Shown: positions 20,248-28,666, numbered from the stretch's first letter. The stretch is DNA of 64,000 nucleotides from QWPT01 sp041161465 (GCA_041161465.1 JBEAUK010000164.1:14550-78549), one strand, 5' to 3'. Numbers and translations: made by a program. The notes: generated by a model not told the origin, from the letters alone.

Positions 20248-21075
20248 TCAGGCCTGCGCGAGACCCTCGCGGATCGCGAATCGCATCAGTTCGGCACGCG
20301 TGAACACGCGCAGTTTCTTCATGATGCGCTCCTGGTGCCCGTCGACCGTCTTCGGGCTGCGCGCGAGCTCGTTGCCAATCTCGCCACGCGACATCCCCTT
20401 GCCGATGAGCCGCAGCACCTCGAGTTCACGCTGCGTGAGCGAGTCGAGCAGGGTCGCGGGCGGGCCCGCCGGCGTCTCGCCGCGGCCTGTGGCCTTGCCC
20501 ACGACGCGGCCGTTGCGCATCTTCGGCGGCTGGCAGCGTGCACGCACCTTTGAGCCAAGGATGAAGGTGCCCTCGGCGCAACGCGCGATCTTCTTCAGGC
20601 CGTCGACGATCTCCTCGAGGTCATCGCCCTTGGCGAAGTAGCCCGATGCGCCGCAGCGGAACGCCGAAGCGAGGAAGCCGTCGCGGATGTGGGCGCTGAG
20701 AAAGACGAATCGCGTCTCGGGGTGCAAGTGATGCAGGCGGTCGGCCACCTCGAAGACATCCGGCCCCGGCATCTCGATGTCGAGAAGCACGACATCGGGC
20801 CGATGCTCCGCCACCGTCTCGATGACGCCCTCCGCGCTCGTGAGCGACGCGACGCAGCGCACCTGCCCATCGGCGGAGAACTGCGCCTTCAGCCCTTCGA
20901 TGAGGACGACATGGTCGTCGACGCAGACCACTCGGACAGGCGCGCGCTGCTGATCGCGCTGTACCGCCGCCGCCACCGGAGAATCCATCGTTCGCTTGCG
21001 CGCGAGGACGCGTGGCGCCTCGCCCTCTCGCTCCTCGATTGCCGTCGTGCCGATCGTGCCGATGCTCTCACCCAT
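20248..21075 (-). CDS. NarL/LuxR-type response regulator
   Basis: The 275-residue product has a 45-residue charged head, a receiver domain (about 46-165) and a LuxR/GerE DNA-binding domain (about 212-275). Receiver residues are visible: the acidic pair in VCVDDH (53-54), the phosphoacceptor Asp 99 in VVLLDIEMPG, the switch Ser in FLSAHI, and Lys in YFAKGDD. The output domain reads LTQRELEVLRLIGKGMSRGE and TVDGHQERIMKKLRV. It is most likely phosphorylated by the kinase encoded just upstream; the two genes overlap by 8 bases. AGAGGAG, inside the kinase 3' end, is its ribosome site. Confidence 0.92.
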   Translation of the reverse strand: MGESIGTIGTTAIEEREGEAPRVLARKRTMDSPVAAAVQRDQQRAPVRVVCVDDHVVLIEGLKAQFSADGQVRCVASLTSAEGVIETVAEHRPDVVLLDIEMPGPDVFEVADRLHHLHPETRFVFLSAHIRDGFLASAFRCGASGYFAKGDDLEEIVDGLKKIARCAEGTFILGSKVRARCQPPKMRNGRVVGKATGRGETPAGPPATLLDSLTQRELEVLRLIGKGMSRGEIGNELARSPKTVDGHQERIMKKLRVFTRAELMRFAIREGLAQA

Positions 21076-23188
21076 GAATTGCTCCTCTCGAGAGTTCAGA
21101 TGTACTGGCGGATGCAAGCACCTGCTTGATTGCCGCCGAGATGGAAGAAAGGTCGCGGGCGGATGGGACGACCGTGGCGCCGCGCACCCCCTGTGCGCCG
21201 AATCGGTCTGCCGCCCGTGAACCAAGAACAATCAGTTGTGCCGCAGGGCGCTCCGCGCACCAGCGCTCGGCGGCGCTGTCGACGAGCTGCTCCCGCGAGA
21301 CGATCCAGATGTCCGCATGCTCGGGATCGCTCTCGAGGTCGACCAGTCCATTGGTCGCGAGGATCGCCGTCACCGCGGATGCAAGCCTGCCGTTCTGAAC
21401 CGTGCACGCGACGCGTGGCTGACGCAACTCATGCGCGAGCACGCGCTCCGCAGGCAGCATGATCCGAACGGTGGTGCCGACCCCCGCCTGGGTGTCGATC
21501 TCCACGCGGCCGCCTGCCCGCTCGACGATCCCACGAACGATGGGAAGCCCAAGGCCCGTGCCGAGTCCACGCATCTTCGTCGTGAAGTACGCATCGAAGG
21601 CACGGCGCCGCACCTCGTCCGTCATGCCGATCCCGTTGTCGGCGATCTCGAGGACGACCATCGTGCCGTCGGGCGAGCGGCGTGCGCGAAGCAGGACGCG
21701 CGCGAGCTCGCGTGGACGCTCCCGAGGCATCGCTTCCCCTGCGTTCACGAGCGTGCTCAGGGCGATGCGTGCGAGCGAACGCTCGTCGAGCAGGACGCGC
21801 GGAAGCTCCGACTCGAACGAGAGCTCGAGCGTCGCGCGATCATGAAGCGCCTTCTCGAGCAGCGGACCAGCGAGCGTCCACCACGACGCCACATCGGTCG
21901 CTGCGCCGACCCATGGCTCCGCATCGGTTGCGAGAAAGTGGAGCGCATCCGCGAGTGCCTGCAGATGCTCGAGCCCGGCACGAATCTCGCGCGCGTGCCC
22001 GTCGTACTCGGCCTTCGCACGCGGTGTCGCGAGTCGCGAGAGCGCCGTGAGATGGGCGCGGACCGGCAGAAGCGTGTTGTTGAGGTCATGACCGAGTCCA
22101 GCCGCGACCGTCCCGATCGACGCGAGACGCTCGCACTGACGCATCTGCGCGTCGGCGCTCCGTCGCGCGCTTGCGTCTCGCACGACGAGGGTTCGCCCGC
22201 GCTGCAGCGCCCCTGTCCCCACGACGACATCGGCGATGAAGATGGTGCCGTCTCGCCGCTGCGCCTCGAGCTCGAACGAGCGCGAGCCCGCCGCTCCATC
22301 TGTGGCGGCGTCGCCGAGCAACCGCTCGGCCGATGCCGGGAACAGCGTCGAGAGCGCGAGACTCTGGAGCTCCTCGCGCTGGTATCCGAAGATCACCGCC
22401 GAGACATCGTTCGCCTCGATGATGCGGCCGTCATGTGAGACCGTGATGATCGAGGCGCCCGCGCCGTCGAGGACCGCATGGAGGCGGGACTCTGCCGCGA
22501 GGACACGGCGCGCCAGGAGTCGGGACTCGACCAGCGACACGATTCGCTGCGCGAGGAGCTCGGCCATCGCGCAGGCGGCGTCACTCGCCGAGATGCGCTG
22601 CGTGAAGCAGTAGCGCAGAACCCCGAGGAACCCACACTTCGAGCGGAACGGAACCGAGAGCACGCCGAGCACGCCGTCCTGATCAAGGAACGGCTGCACG
22701 AGGAGGCTCCCGAATGCGTCGCTTCGCGCGAGGTCGAAGACGAGTTCCGTCGCGCTGGGCATCGGGAGCACGCCGCCGCAGATCGAGCTGCACGACATCG
22801 CTCGCGAGCTTCGCTCGTCGAGCCCGAACGATGCACGCAGCGTCTCGCCGGTTCCGGCACCTCCGCCGAGGTTCACCTCGATGAGTCCGCCCGATGCACA
22901 CAGCGGCTCCGCGCCGATGCGAAGCCAGCATCCGAGCGCGTCGGAGAGCTCGGACTCGGTCGCGACGCTCTCGAGCCGCTCGCAGAGCCGCTTCCAGCGC
23001 ACGAGTGTCTCGGCGATGGGCTGATCCGCCCGTTGCTCGCCGACGGGCTCCGCGGCCAGCGCGGTCGTCGCCGCGCCTGTCTCGCGGCTTTCGGCGCCGA
23101 CACGCGCGGCAGACGCGGCATTGCGCACGAGTGCGAGCACGGCCTGGTCACCCGCGGGAGGTACTGGCTTGATTTGTCCAAGCGACAT
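21068..23188 (-). CDS. PAS-containing sensor histidine kinase
   Basis: A 706-residue kinase without clear membrane spans, so probably a soluble sensor. Residues 45-230 form a GAF-like region. Residues 236-345 are a PAS domain (ESRLHAVLDGAGASIITVSH, FGYQREEL). GLGHDLNNTLLPVRAHL near 366 holds the phosphoacceptor His. The ATPase domain shows NAGEAM (N box), ADNGIGM (G1) and GLGTGLGLPIV (G2). The last 130 residues look like a receiver fold with the acceptor Asp missing. It should phosphorylate the downstream NarL-type regulator. The start chosen is the ATG at 23188; the frame is open for another 44 codons that are Arg/Pro-rich and probably not translated. Confidence 0.9.
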   Translation of the reverse strand: MSLGQIKPVPPAGDQAVLALVRNAASAARVGAESRETGAATTALAAEPVGEQRADQPIAETLVRWKRLCERLESVATESELSDALGCWLRIGAEPLCASGGLIEVNLGGGAGTGETLRASFGLDERSSRAMSCSSICGGVLPMPSATELVFDLARSDAFGSLLVQPFLDQDGVLGVLSVPFRSKCGFLGVLRYCFTQRISASDAACAMAELLAQRIVSLVESRLLARRVLAAESRLHAVLDGAGASIITVSHDGRIIEANDVSAVIFGYQREELQSLALSTLFPASAERLLGDAATDGAAGSRSFELEAQRRDGTIFIADVVVGTGALQRGRTLVVRDASARRSADAQMRQCERLASIGTVAAGLGHDLNNTLLPVRAHLTALSRLATPRAKAEYDGHAREIRAGLEHLQALADALHFLATDAEPWVGAATDVASWWTLAGPLLEKALHDRATLELSFESELPRVLLDERSLARIALSTLVNAGEAMPRERPRELARVLLRARRSPDGTMVVLEIADNGIGMTDEVRRRAFDAYFTTKMRGLGTGLGLPIVRGIVERAGGRVEIDTQAGVGTTVRIMLPAERVLAHELRQPRVACTVQNGRLASAVTAILATNGLVDLESDPEHADIWIVSREQLVDSAAERWCAERPAAQLIVLGSRAADRFGAQGVRGATVVPSARDLSSISAAIKQVLASASTSELSRGAIHG

Positions 23189-23413
23189 GATGAGCACGGT
23201 ATCTCTCGGACAAATCCTGCCAAGTGCAAGGACACGGGGAGAGTTCCCCGCTTTGGGATTTCTCCGTGGTCTTCCGAAAGGAACCGGGAGACGAGGAGTT
23301 CTCTCCGCTTGTTCGCGCACGATTCCCCGTGGATTGCGCGCGATGACTCACCACAATCTGTCTCGTGCCGGACGGCTGCATGAAGCTCGTTCGGTCACGC
23401 TGGAGTTTGACGC

Positions 23414-23746
23414 ATGCGATTTCTTGTCCGTCCGTTGCGTGATCCCGACGCCACACTCGATCTCACGGAGGCCGTGATCGAGGCGATTGCACAGCGCCTC
23501 TCGTCGGCGTGCGGCGGCAACGCGGTCCTGAACCGCCTCGAGGCCTCCGCGCATCTCGAGTCGCTCCTGCGCCGCGCCGCATCGCTTCCCGAGTCGGAAC
23601 ACGCGTTTGTCTCGATACCGAGCCGATATTCACAACCTATCCCCGAGGAGGACCTTGATGCAGTCGTCGATTCCAGCGAGGCTGATCGTGAGCGACAGCC
23701 GCAAGGCTTCGTTGTACAGCGGATTTCTCTCGAGAGAGCGGGTTGA
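23414..23746 (+). CDS. Possible small protein upstream of host-attachment family gene
   Basis: A 110-codon frame starting MRFLVRPLRDPDATLDLTEA, with GGAG upstream of the ATG. Codons 15-65 have the strong G/C bias at the third position seen in real genes here, and the peptide is helix-forming (EAVIEAIAQRLSSACGGNAV). From about codon 68 the bias falls away, and the last 89 bases overlap the next gene in another frame. It may be a genuine small protein, or a gene that ended earlier and now reads on after a frameshift. No family recognised. Confidence 0.45.
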   Translation: MRFLVRPLRDPDATLDLTEAVIEAIAQRLSSACGGNAVLNRLEASAHLESLLRRAASLPESEHAFVSIPSRYSQPIPEEDLDAVVDSSEADRERQPQGFVVQRISLERAG

Positions 23747-24152
23747 CGCGCTTCCGCGGGTCCGGCTCGAGCTTGTCGAGGTTCTGACGAGCCCGTGGAA
23801 GGACTTCCATGAGCATGGCCGCCCGAATGCGCTCGGAAAGGGTCCGAGCGCGAATGCGGCCCAGCACTTCGCCGGCGAAGGACATGAGCGCGAGGAGCTC
23901 GAGCGCCGATTCGCGGGCGAGGTTGCGGCGTGGATCGCACGAAGGTCGGCGGAGACCCCCGACGCCGCGATGGTCGCGTTCGCCGATCCTCGTTTCCTCG
24001 GGCAACTCCGCACGGCGTGCGCCGCGCTTCGGCTCGAGGTAACGGTCGAGCGCGGTGAGTTCTCTTGGCTGCGGCCTGCGGAACTGGCCGCGCACCCGGC
24101 GATCCGCACCGCGCTCGGCAGCGCTGCGTTCAGGCCGGCCGCAAGCAGATAG
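23658..24152 (+). CDS. Host attachment family protein (PF10116-like)
   Basis: 164 residues. The opening PARLIVSDSRKASLYSG and the region NALGKGPSANAAQHFAGEGH followed by FAGEVAAWIARR resemble the family named 'protein required for attachment to host cells', found widely in free-living bacteria and of unclear biochemical role. The C-terminal part PDAAMVAFADPRFLGQLRTA matches the Rossmann-like core of the eRF1/host-attachment group. GAGGAGGACCTTG gives a good ribosome site. The neighbours on both sides concern stress responses. Confidence 0.72.
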   Translation: MQSSIPARLIVSDSRKASLYSGFLSRERVDALPRVRLELVEVLTSPWKDFHEHGRPNALGKGPSANAAQHFAGEGHEREELERRFAGEVAAWIARRSAETPDAAMVAFADPRFLGQLRTACAALRLEVTVERGEFSWLRPAELAAHPAIRTALGSAAFRPAASR

Positions 24153-24228
24153 CTTGCTTCGTTCGCTCACGGGCGGCGATCCGCGGCTCGCGCGGGCCGC
24201 ACGCCAGGCGCATTTCAGACCGACATGC

Positions 24229-24247
24229 CGATCCGCGTTGCGGATCG
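24229..24247. promoter_or_regulatory. Inverted repeat before pcm-type gene
   Basis: CGATCCGC, GTT, GCGGATCG: a perfect 8-bp inverted repeat 25 bases before the start codon at 24272. It could be an operator or an mRNA hairpin that affects the ribosome site. Confidence 0.3.
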
Positions 24248-24271
24248 CCATGAATCGCAAGGGAGAAGACG

Positions 24272-26281
24272 ATGACGACGCTCATGGACCGCCGCGAGGC
24301 GATGGTCGATACGCAGATCAGGGCGCGAGGCATCAAGGATCCGCGCGTCCTCGAGGCGTTCCGCAGCGTGCCCCGCGAGAAGTTCGTCTCGGTGCGCTAT
24401 CACGATCTCGCCTACGAGGACGCCCCGCTTCCGATCGAGGAGGGGCAGACGATCTCGCAGCCGTACATCGTCGCGCTCATGGTGGAGGCCGCGAAGATCG
24501 GCGAGAACGCACGGGTGCTTGAGATCGGCGCCGGCTCGGGATACGCGTCGGCGATCCTGTCGCGCCTCGCGAAGGAGGTCTACGCCATCGAGTGGCACGA
24601 TGCGCTTGCGGGACTTGCGCGCACGCGCCTGAGGGCCCTCGGCGTGACGAATGCACACATCATGTGCGGGGACGGCACGCTCGGCTGGCCCGATGCGGCG
24701 CCGTTTGACGCGATCATCGTGTCGGCGGGCGGACCCGAGGTGCCGCGAAGCCTCCTCGAGCAGCTGAAGATCGGCGGACGCCTGGTGATTCCAGTGGGCA
24801 CAGAGACTCGGTCGCAGGAGCTGTTCGTCATCGAGCGCGCGTCCGAGCATCAGTACGACCGAACCTCGCTCGGACGCGTCCAGTTCGTGCCTCTGGTCGG
24901 TGCGGAAGGATGGGCAAGCGACGGCGCTCCGCTCGGCGCCCATCGAGCCGAGCGGCCGATTCGCGTCGGCGCACGCGAGGGCACGAGAATCGCTTCCCTG
25001 ATCGCGGACGCCTGCGAACCTTTCTCCTCGGTCGAGCAGGCGGACCTCGACGGACTCGTCCGTCGGATCGGGAATGCCCGCGTGGTGCTCATCGGCGAGT
25101 CGACGCACGGAACCAGCGAGTTCTACACCATGCGCGCGCGCATCACCCAGGCGCTGATCGCGCGCGCGGGATTCAATGTCGTCGCGCTCGAGGCCGACTG
25201 GCCCGACACCGCGGCGATCGACCGCGCGGTACGCAAGCGGCCGGCTGTGCCGCTTCGGGAGCCGATGTTCTCGCGCTTCCCGACCTGGATGTGGCGCAAT
25301 CGCGAGATGCAGCGCTTCGTCGACTGGCTGACGCGGCACAACGCCACCATCCACGATCCAGTCGCGCATGCAAGCGTGCACGGCCTCGACATCTATAGCC
25401 TCAACAACTCGATCGGCGCCGTCCTCGAGTTCCTTGACCGCGTCGATCCCTCGGCGGCATTCACCGCACGCGAGATGTACGCGTGCTTCACCCCATGGGA
25501 GCGCGATCCGGCAACCTACGGGCGTGCGGCTGCCAGCGGCGGCCTCGCCAACTGCGAGCATCAGGCCCTCGTGACGCTGCAGTCGCTCCTCGAGGAGCGG
25601 CTTCGGTACTCGAAGCACGACGGCGACTCGTTCTTCGACGCGGCACGGAACGCCACGGTCGTCAGCCAGGCGGAGAAGTACTACCGCGCGATGTACCGAG
25701 GCGCGCGAGAGTCGTGGAACATCCGAGACCGACACATGTTCGAGACGCTCCTCGCGTTGCTCGAGCACCGCGGCCCGAACTCGAAGGCGGTGATCTGGGC
25801 CCACAACTCCCATGTCGGCAACGCCGCGGCCACCGAGATGGGCATGCACGGCGAGATCAACATCGGGCAGCTGGTGCGGGAGCGCTTTGGAGATGCGTGC
25901 TATGCCATCGGCTTGGGAACCGACCGCGGCACCGTCGCCGCAGCCTCGAACTGGGACGCTCCGATGCAGGTGATGGCGGTGCGCCCCTCGCATGCGGACA
26001 GCTATGAGCGCCTCTGCCACGAGTCCGGACAGCGTCGATTCATGCTCCCGTTGCGCAAGCCCAATACGATCGCCGTTCGCAACGAGTTGCTCCGACCGCG
26101 GCTCGAGCGTGCCATCGGCGTGATCTACCGACCCGAGACCGAACTCGTCAGCCATTACTTCCAGGCCACCCTGCCGGCGCAGTTCGACGAGTTCATCTGG
26201 ATCGACGAGACGACCGCGGTCGAAGCGCTCAAGGGAGCCCAGACCGAAGGCGACCCTGAGCTGTTCCCGTTCGGTCTCTAG
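24272..26281 (+). CDS. Fusion: protein-L-isoaspartate O-methyltransferase + erythromycin esterase-like domain
   Basis: A 669-residue two-domain protein. Residues 1-215 are a Pcm-type methyltransferase: MVDTQIRARGIKDPRVLEAF, ISQPYIVALM, and the SAM-binding loop VLEIGAGSGYASAIL. Pcm repairs isoaspartyl damage in proteins. Residues 225-660 are an erythromycin esterase family domain: VLIGESTHGTSEFY (catalytic His/Glu region), ALEADWPD, and VIWAHNSHVGNA (second conserved His pair). Most members of the latter family do not act on macrolides and their substrate is unknown. The same fusion occurs in other bacteria. GGGAGAAGACG before the ATG is a good ribosome site. The downstream tandem repeats and hairpin separate it from the convergent YciE/F-like gene. 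Confidence 0.88.
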   Translation: MTTLMDRREAMVDTQIRARGIKDPRVLEAFRSVPREKFVSVRYHDLAYEDAPLPIEEGQTISQPYIVALMVEAAKIGENARVLEIGAGSGYASAILSRLAKEVYAIEWHDALAGLARTRLRALGVTNAHIMCGDGTLGWPDAAPFDAIIVSAGGPEVPRSLLEQLKIGGRLVIPVGTETRSQELFVIERASEHQYDRTSLGRVQFVPLVGAEGWASDGAPLGAHRAERPIRVGAREGTRIASLIADACEPFSSVEQADLDGLVRRIGNARVVLIGESTHGTSEFYTMRARITQALIARAGFNVVALEADWPDTAAIDRAVRKRPAVPLREPMFSRFPTWMWRNREMQRFVDWLTRHNATIHDPVAHASVHGLDIYSLNNSIGAVLEFLDRVDPSAAFTAREMYACFTPWERDPATYGRAAASGGLANCEHQALVTLQSLLEERLRYSKHDGDSFFDAARNATVVSQAEKYYRAMYRGARESWNIRDRHMFETLLALLEHRGPNSKAVIWAHNSHVGNAAATEMGMHGEINIGQLVRERFGDACYAIGLGTDRGTVAAASNWDAPMQVMAVRPSHADSYERLCHESGQRRFMLPLRKPNTIAVRNELLRPRLERAIGVIYRPETELVSHYFQATLPAQFDEFIWIDETTAVEALKGAQTEGDPELFPFGL

Positions 26282-26310
26282 CCGCTCTCGCCTGCTTGAG
26301 ACGGCGAGGC

Positions 26311-26605
26311 ATGGATGTTCCACGGCTCCCGGTGGATATTCCACGACCCCGTTTAGATGTTCCACGACCCCGCGTGGATGTTCCACGACCTCGTGTAGAT
26401 GTTCCACGACCCCGCGTGGATGTTCCACGACCCCGTGTAGATGTTCCACGACCCCCGTGTGGACGTTCCACGACCCCGCGTGGATGTTCCACGACCCCGC
26501 GTGGATGTTCCACGACCCCGTGTGGGTGTTCCACGGCCCCGCGTGGATGTTCCACGACCCCGCGTGGATGTTCCACGCTCCCGTGTGGATGTTCCACGAC
26601 CTCCC
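26311..26605. repeat. 21-bp tandem repeat array, 14 units
   Basis: Fourteen units of 21 bases (one unit of 22) with consensus GTGGATGTTCCACGACCCCG(C/T). Each unit holds the short inverted repeat GTGGA-TGT-TCCAC. Variation is mainly at the last bases and at single sites (TTAGAT, GTAGAT, GTGGGT, GTGGAC). The array ends in a fifteenth partial unit whose GTGGAACA pairs with the TGTTCCAC of unit 14. It begins 29 bases after the pcm-fusion stop. The spacing of 21 bases is two helical turns, so all dyads face the same side of the DNA. Confidence 0.92.
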
Positions 26606-26624
26606 GTGGAACATGCCAAACGCA

Positions 26625-26695
26625 GAAGGGCGAGCCCGCAGGGGGTGGCCCGATGACTTCTCATCGGACTCCCCCGCAGACCCGCCCTGCCCTTC
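26625..26695. terminator. Long imperfect hairpin between convergent genes
   Basis: Outer stem GAAGGGC/GCCCTTC, middle stem GCAGGGGG/CCCCCGC with one bulge, inner stem CCGATGA/TCATCGG and loop CTTC. It lies between the tandem repeat array and the YciE/F-like gene and could stop transcription from both sides. There is no marked T-run. Confidence 0.55.
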
Positions 26696-26725
26696 CCCCT
26701 GGGGCGATGGACCCAGCCGGCGTGT

Positions 26726-27253
26726 TCAGCGCGACGAGCCAGCCGGCTCGAGCGCCGCCTTGTTGAGGGTCTCCGCAATGCGACTCAAGCTCTCGTCGCA
26801 ACGGCGCTCCTCAGTCAAGGTCTTCAGCAACTCGGAGGCTGCGGTCGTGTAGCCGAGCAGCCCCGCCCAGGTGCGGGCGCACCCGTACCCGGCCATCTCG
26901 TCGTGCTCAAGCCGCTGAACCACGGCGATCAGCGCCGCATCACGCACATGCGGCTCGATCTTGGTGCGGCTGGCGATCTCATTGCAGTCCTCGAGAAGCC
27001 CCCTGCAGCCATGTGTCTCGAGCTTGCGCGGCTTGCCGCCGATCTCGCCGAAGACGCGGTCGAGACGGGCGATGTGCTGCTTGGTCTCGTCGGCATGGGT
27101 GCGGATTGCCTCCGCGAGCTTAGGAGCCGACGCCGCATTCGCGAGCTTGGCGAGCACGGCGTGCGAATGGGTCTCGGCTGCATACAGCTCGTTGAGCTGC
27201 TCGATCAGGAGATCCTTCAGTGAATGCATGCTGGTGGTGGCGATTGGTGACAT
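26726..27253 (-). CDS. Ferritin-like YciE/YciF family protein (DUF892)
   Basis: 175 residues, all-helical. MHSLKDLLIEQLNELYAAET is the typical opening of the DUF892/YciE-YciF family, a ferritin-like four-helix bundle with Glu/His metal ligands (ETHSHAVL, THADETKQHIARLD, RLEHDEMAGYGCARTWA). Members are induced by osmotic or general stress and some bind a di-iron centre. The first ATG (27253) has AAAGGA at the right distance; the family's usual start corresponds to the ATG eight codons later. It is the last gene of a minus-strand stress cluster that includes Hsp20, BON and Usp genes. Confidence 0.85.
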   Translation of the reverse strand: MSPIATTSMHSLKDLLIEQLNELYAAETHSHAVLAKLANAASAPKLAEAIRTHADETKQHIARLDRVFGEIGGKPRKLETHGCRGLLEDCNEIASRTKIEPHVRDAALIAVVQRLEHDEMAGYGCARTWAGLLGYTTAASELLKTLTEERRCDESLSRIAETLNKAALEPAGSSR

Positions 27254-27299
27254 CGATGTTCCTTTCGGTATCTCGGTTGCGATGCGTTCGATGTCGCGA

Positions 27300-27788
27300 T
27301 CAGCCCGGAACCGGGACGCGCCGAGCGGTCGGCTTCACCTCGATGCGCTTCGCCCGCTGCCCTGGCTTCTTCGCGATTCGCACGGTGATGACCCCGTTGT
27401 CGCTGTCGGCGACGATCCGCTCGGTATCCGCGGACTCCGGCAGATCGATCACCCGACGGAACGCGCCGAAGCGGCGTTCACACCGGTGGAAATCCTCCTG
27501 CTCGGTCTCTTCCTTCTCCTCCTTCTTTCCGGAGATCGAGAGGGTGTTGCCCGTGATCGTGATCTCGAGATCGCGCGTGGCGATGCCCGGAAGCTCGCCA
27601 CGGATGAAGATCTCGTCATCGGTCTCGCTCACATCGATCGGCGGGATCCAGCCCTCGAGGCGAGGCGCGATCGTCTCAAGCGGACTTGGTGCCTCGTTGA
27701 AGTAGCGGCCCATCATGCGATTCATCTCGTCGCGCGCACGCGCGATCTCGTCGAGGACCGGAGTCCTGCGAAAGAGGCTCATGTTCAT
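27300..27788 (-). CDS. Hsp20 family small heat shock protein
   Basis: 162 residues with the alpha-crystallin domain at about 48-150: WIPPIDVSETDDEIFIRGEL, LEITITGNTLSISGKKEEKEE, FGAFRRVIDLPESAD and the C-terminal GVITVRIAKK. Small heat shock proteins hold unfolded clients in the cytoplasm without ATP. The classical C-terminal I/V-x-I/V tail is represented by IEVKP. AAAGGACAAGCAC precedes the ATG used; a 30-codon upstream extension has no support. It lies 90 bases after the BON gene and 46 bases before the YciE/F-like gene. Confidence 0.92.
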   Translation of the reverse strand: MNMSLFRRTPVLDEIARARDEMNRMMGRYFNEAPSPLETIAPRLEGWIPPIDVSETDDEIFIRGELPGIATRDLEITITGNTLSISGKKEEKEETEQEDFHRCERRFGAFRRVIDLPESADTERIVADSDNGVITVRIAKKPGQRAKRIEVKPTARRVPVPG

Positions 27789-27878
27789 GTGCTTGTCCTT
27801 TCCCTCGTTGCAGAAAGACCGCGCGGCACCGCCCTGGCCGGAACGCCCGACCTCGAACGGCACCGCGCGCTCGATCAA

Positions 27879-28556
27879 TCAGGTGTACGGATCGACGATC
27901 AGGCGGTCATCCACGCGGCGAACGCCTGTCGCGAAGCCGACGACGCGGTCGATCGTGTCCTTCTCGACCCACGAGCGCACGCGCCCCGTGAGCATGACGA
28001 CTCCGTCCTTCACCGAGACGCCGATCCGACGCGCCTCGCGCTCGGCCTGACGCTCGAGGGCATCCTCGATGTCAGCCTTGATGCGGCTCGAGTCCACCGC
28101 CTTCGCCATGACCGTGATCTGGTTGATGACGCCGCGGACGCCGGAGAGCCCCCGCACGACGCGCTCGGCGTCGGCACGCTGCGACCAGGTCGGCACCACG
28201 CCCTCGAGCGTCACGATGCCCAGCGACACCGTCGAGGTGATCTTCTCATCGGGCACGAATGCATCCCACTCGAGCGCGTCGCGCACCGCGCGTGCGATGT
28301 CGGTGTCGGTCGGGCCTCCGACGCCCGCGACCTTCACCTGAAGTTCGTCGACGACATCGAGCACGCCGTGCACGCGGTGCGCGGCCTCGCGCGCGGCGAT
28401 CTTCTTCGCATACACATCGACGCTGCCGACGAGCGTCACGATGCCCTCCTTGACCTGGATGCCGACATCGGTCTCGTCGACGCGGGAATCCCACTTGAGT
28501 TCGTTGAGGACATCGGTCTTGATCTGCGAGTCGCTCTTGATGATTGCGGTCGTCAT
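27879..28556 (-). CDS. Triple BON-domain protein
   Basis: 225 residues made of three BON domains (about 9-75, 82-150, 155-222). Each has the pattern VxVxxGxVTLxGxV: VKEGIVTLVGSVDVYAKK, VSLGIVTLEGVVPTWSQR and VKDGVVMLTGRVRSWVEKD. BON domains bind membranes or phospholipids; OsmY-type proteins act in the periplasm, but no signal peptide is visible here, so this one is probably cytoplasmic or cytosolic-face. In bacteria such triple-BON proteins are often found, as here, beside Usp and Hsp20 genes. Probably cotranscribed with the Hsp20 gene. Confidence 0.88.
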   Translation of the reverse strand: MTTAIIKSDSQIKTDVLNELKWDSRVDETDVGIQVKEGIVTLVGSVDVYAKKIAAREAAHRVHGVLDVVDELQVKVAGVGGPTDTDIARAVRDALEWDAFVPDEKITSTVSLGIVTLEGVVPTWSQRADAERVVRGLSGVRGVINQITVMAKAVDSSRIKADIEDALERQAEREARRIGVSVKDGVVMLTGRVRSWVEKDTIDRVVGFATGVRRVDDRLIVDPYT

Positions 28557-28589
28557 GCTCGTGCTCCGGATTCGGGTTCTCTTTGACTT

Positions 28590-28608
28590 TCCGGAGCCGC
28601 GCTCCGGA
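28590..28608. other. Palindromic hairpin between usp and BON genes
   Basis: TCCGGAGC, CGC, GCTCCGGA: a perfect 8-bp stem with a 3-base loop in the 110-base gap between the Usp gene stop and the BON gene start. There is no T-run, so it may be an operator, a stabiliser or a weak terminator. A further GCTCCGGA lies at 28563-28570. Confidence 0.5.
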
Positions 28609-28666
28609 CAAGGTGATTTAGGCGCCCTGCGCGTCCGCGCTCCACGGGAACGCTTCCGCGTTCACT

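Noticed and set aside
24272..26281. Macrolide resistance gene
   Set aside because: The erythromycin esterase-like domain is fused to Pcm and lies in a stress island. Most family members have no macrolide activity, and there is no mobile element nearby.
26311..26605. CRISPR array
   Set aside because: Units are contiguous with no spacers and the period is 21 bases. No cas genes are nearby.
24215..26614. Minus-strand frame through the 21-bp repeats that would encode a heptad repeat protein (WNIHAGS units)
   Set aside because: All frames are open in the array because the unit has no stops and is divisible by 3. The frame continues as a shadow of the pcm-fusion gene, with no coding bias of its own.
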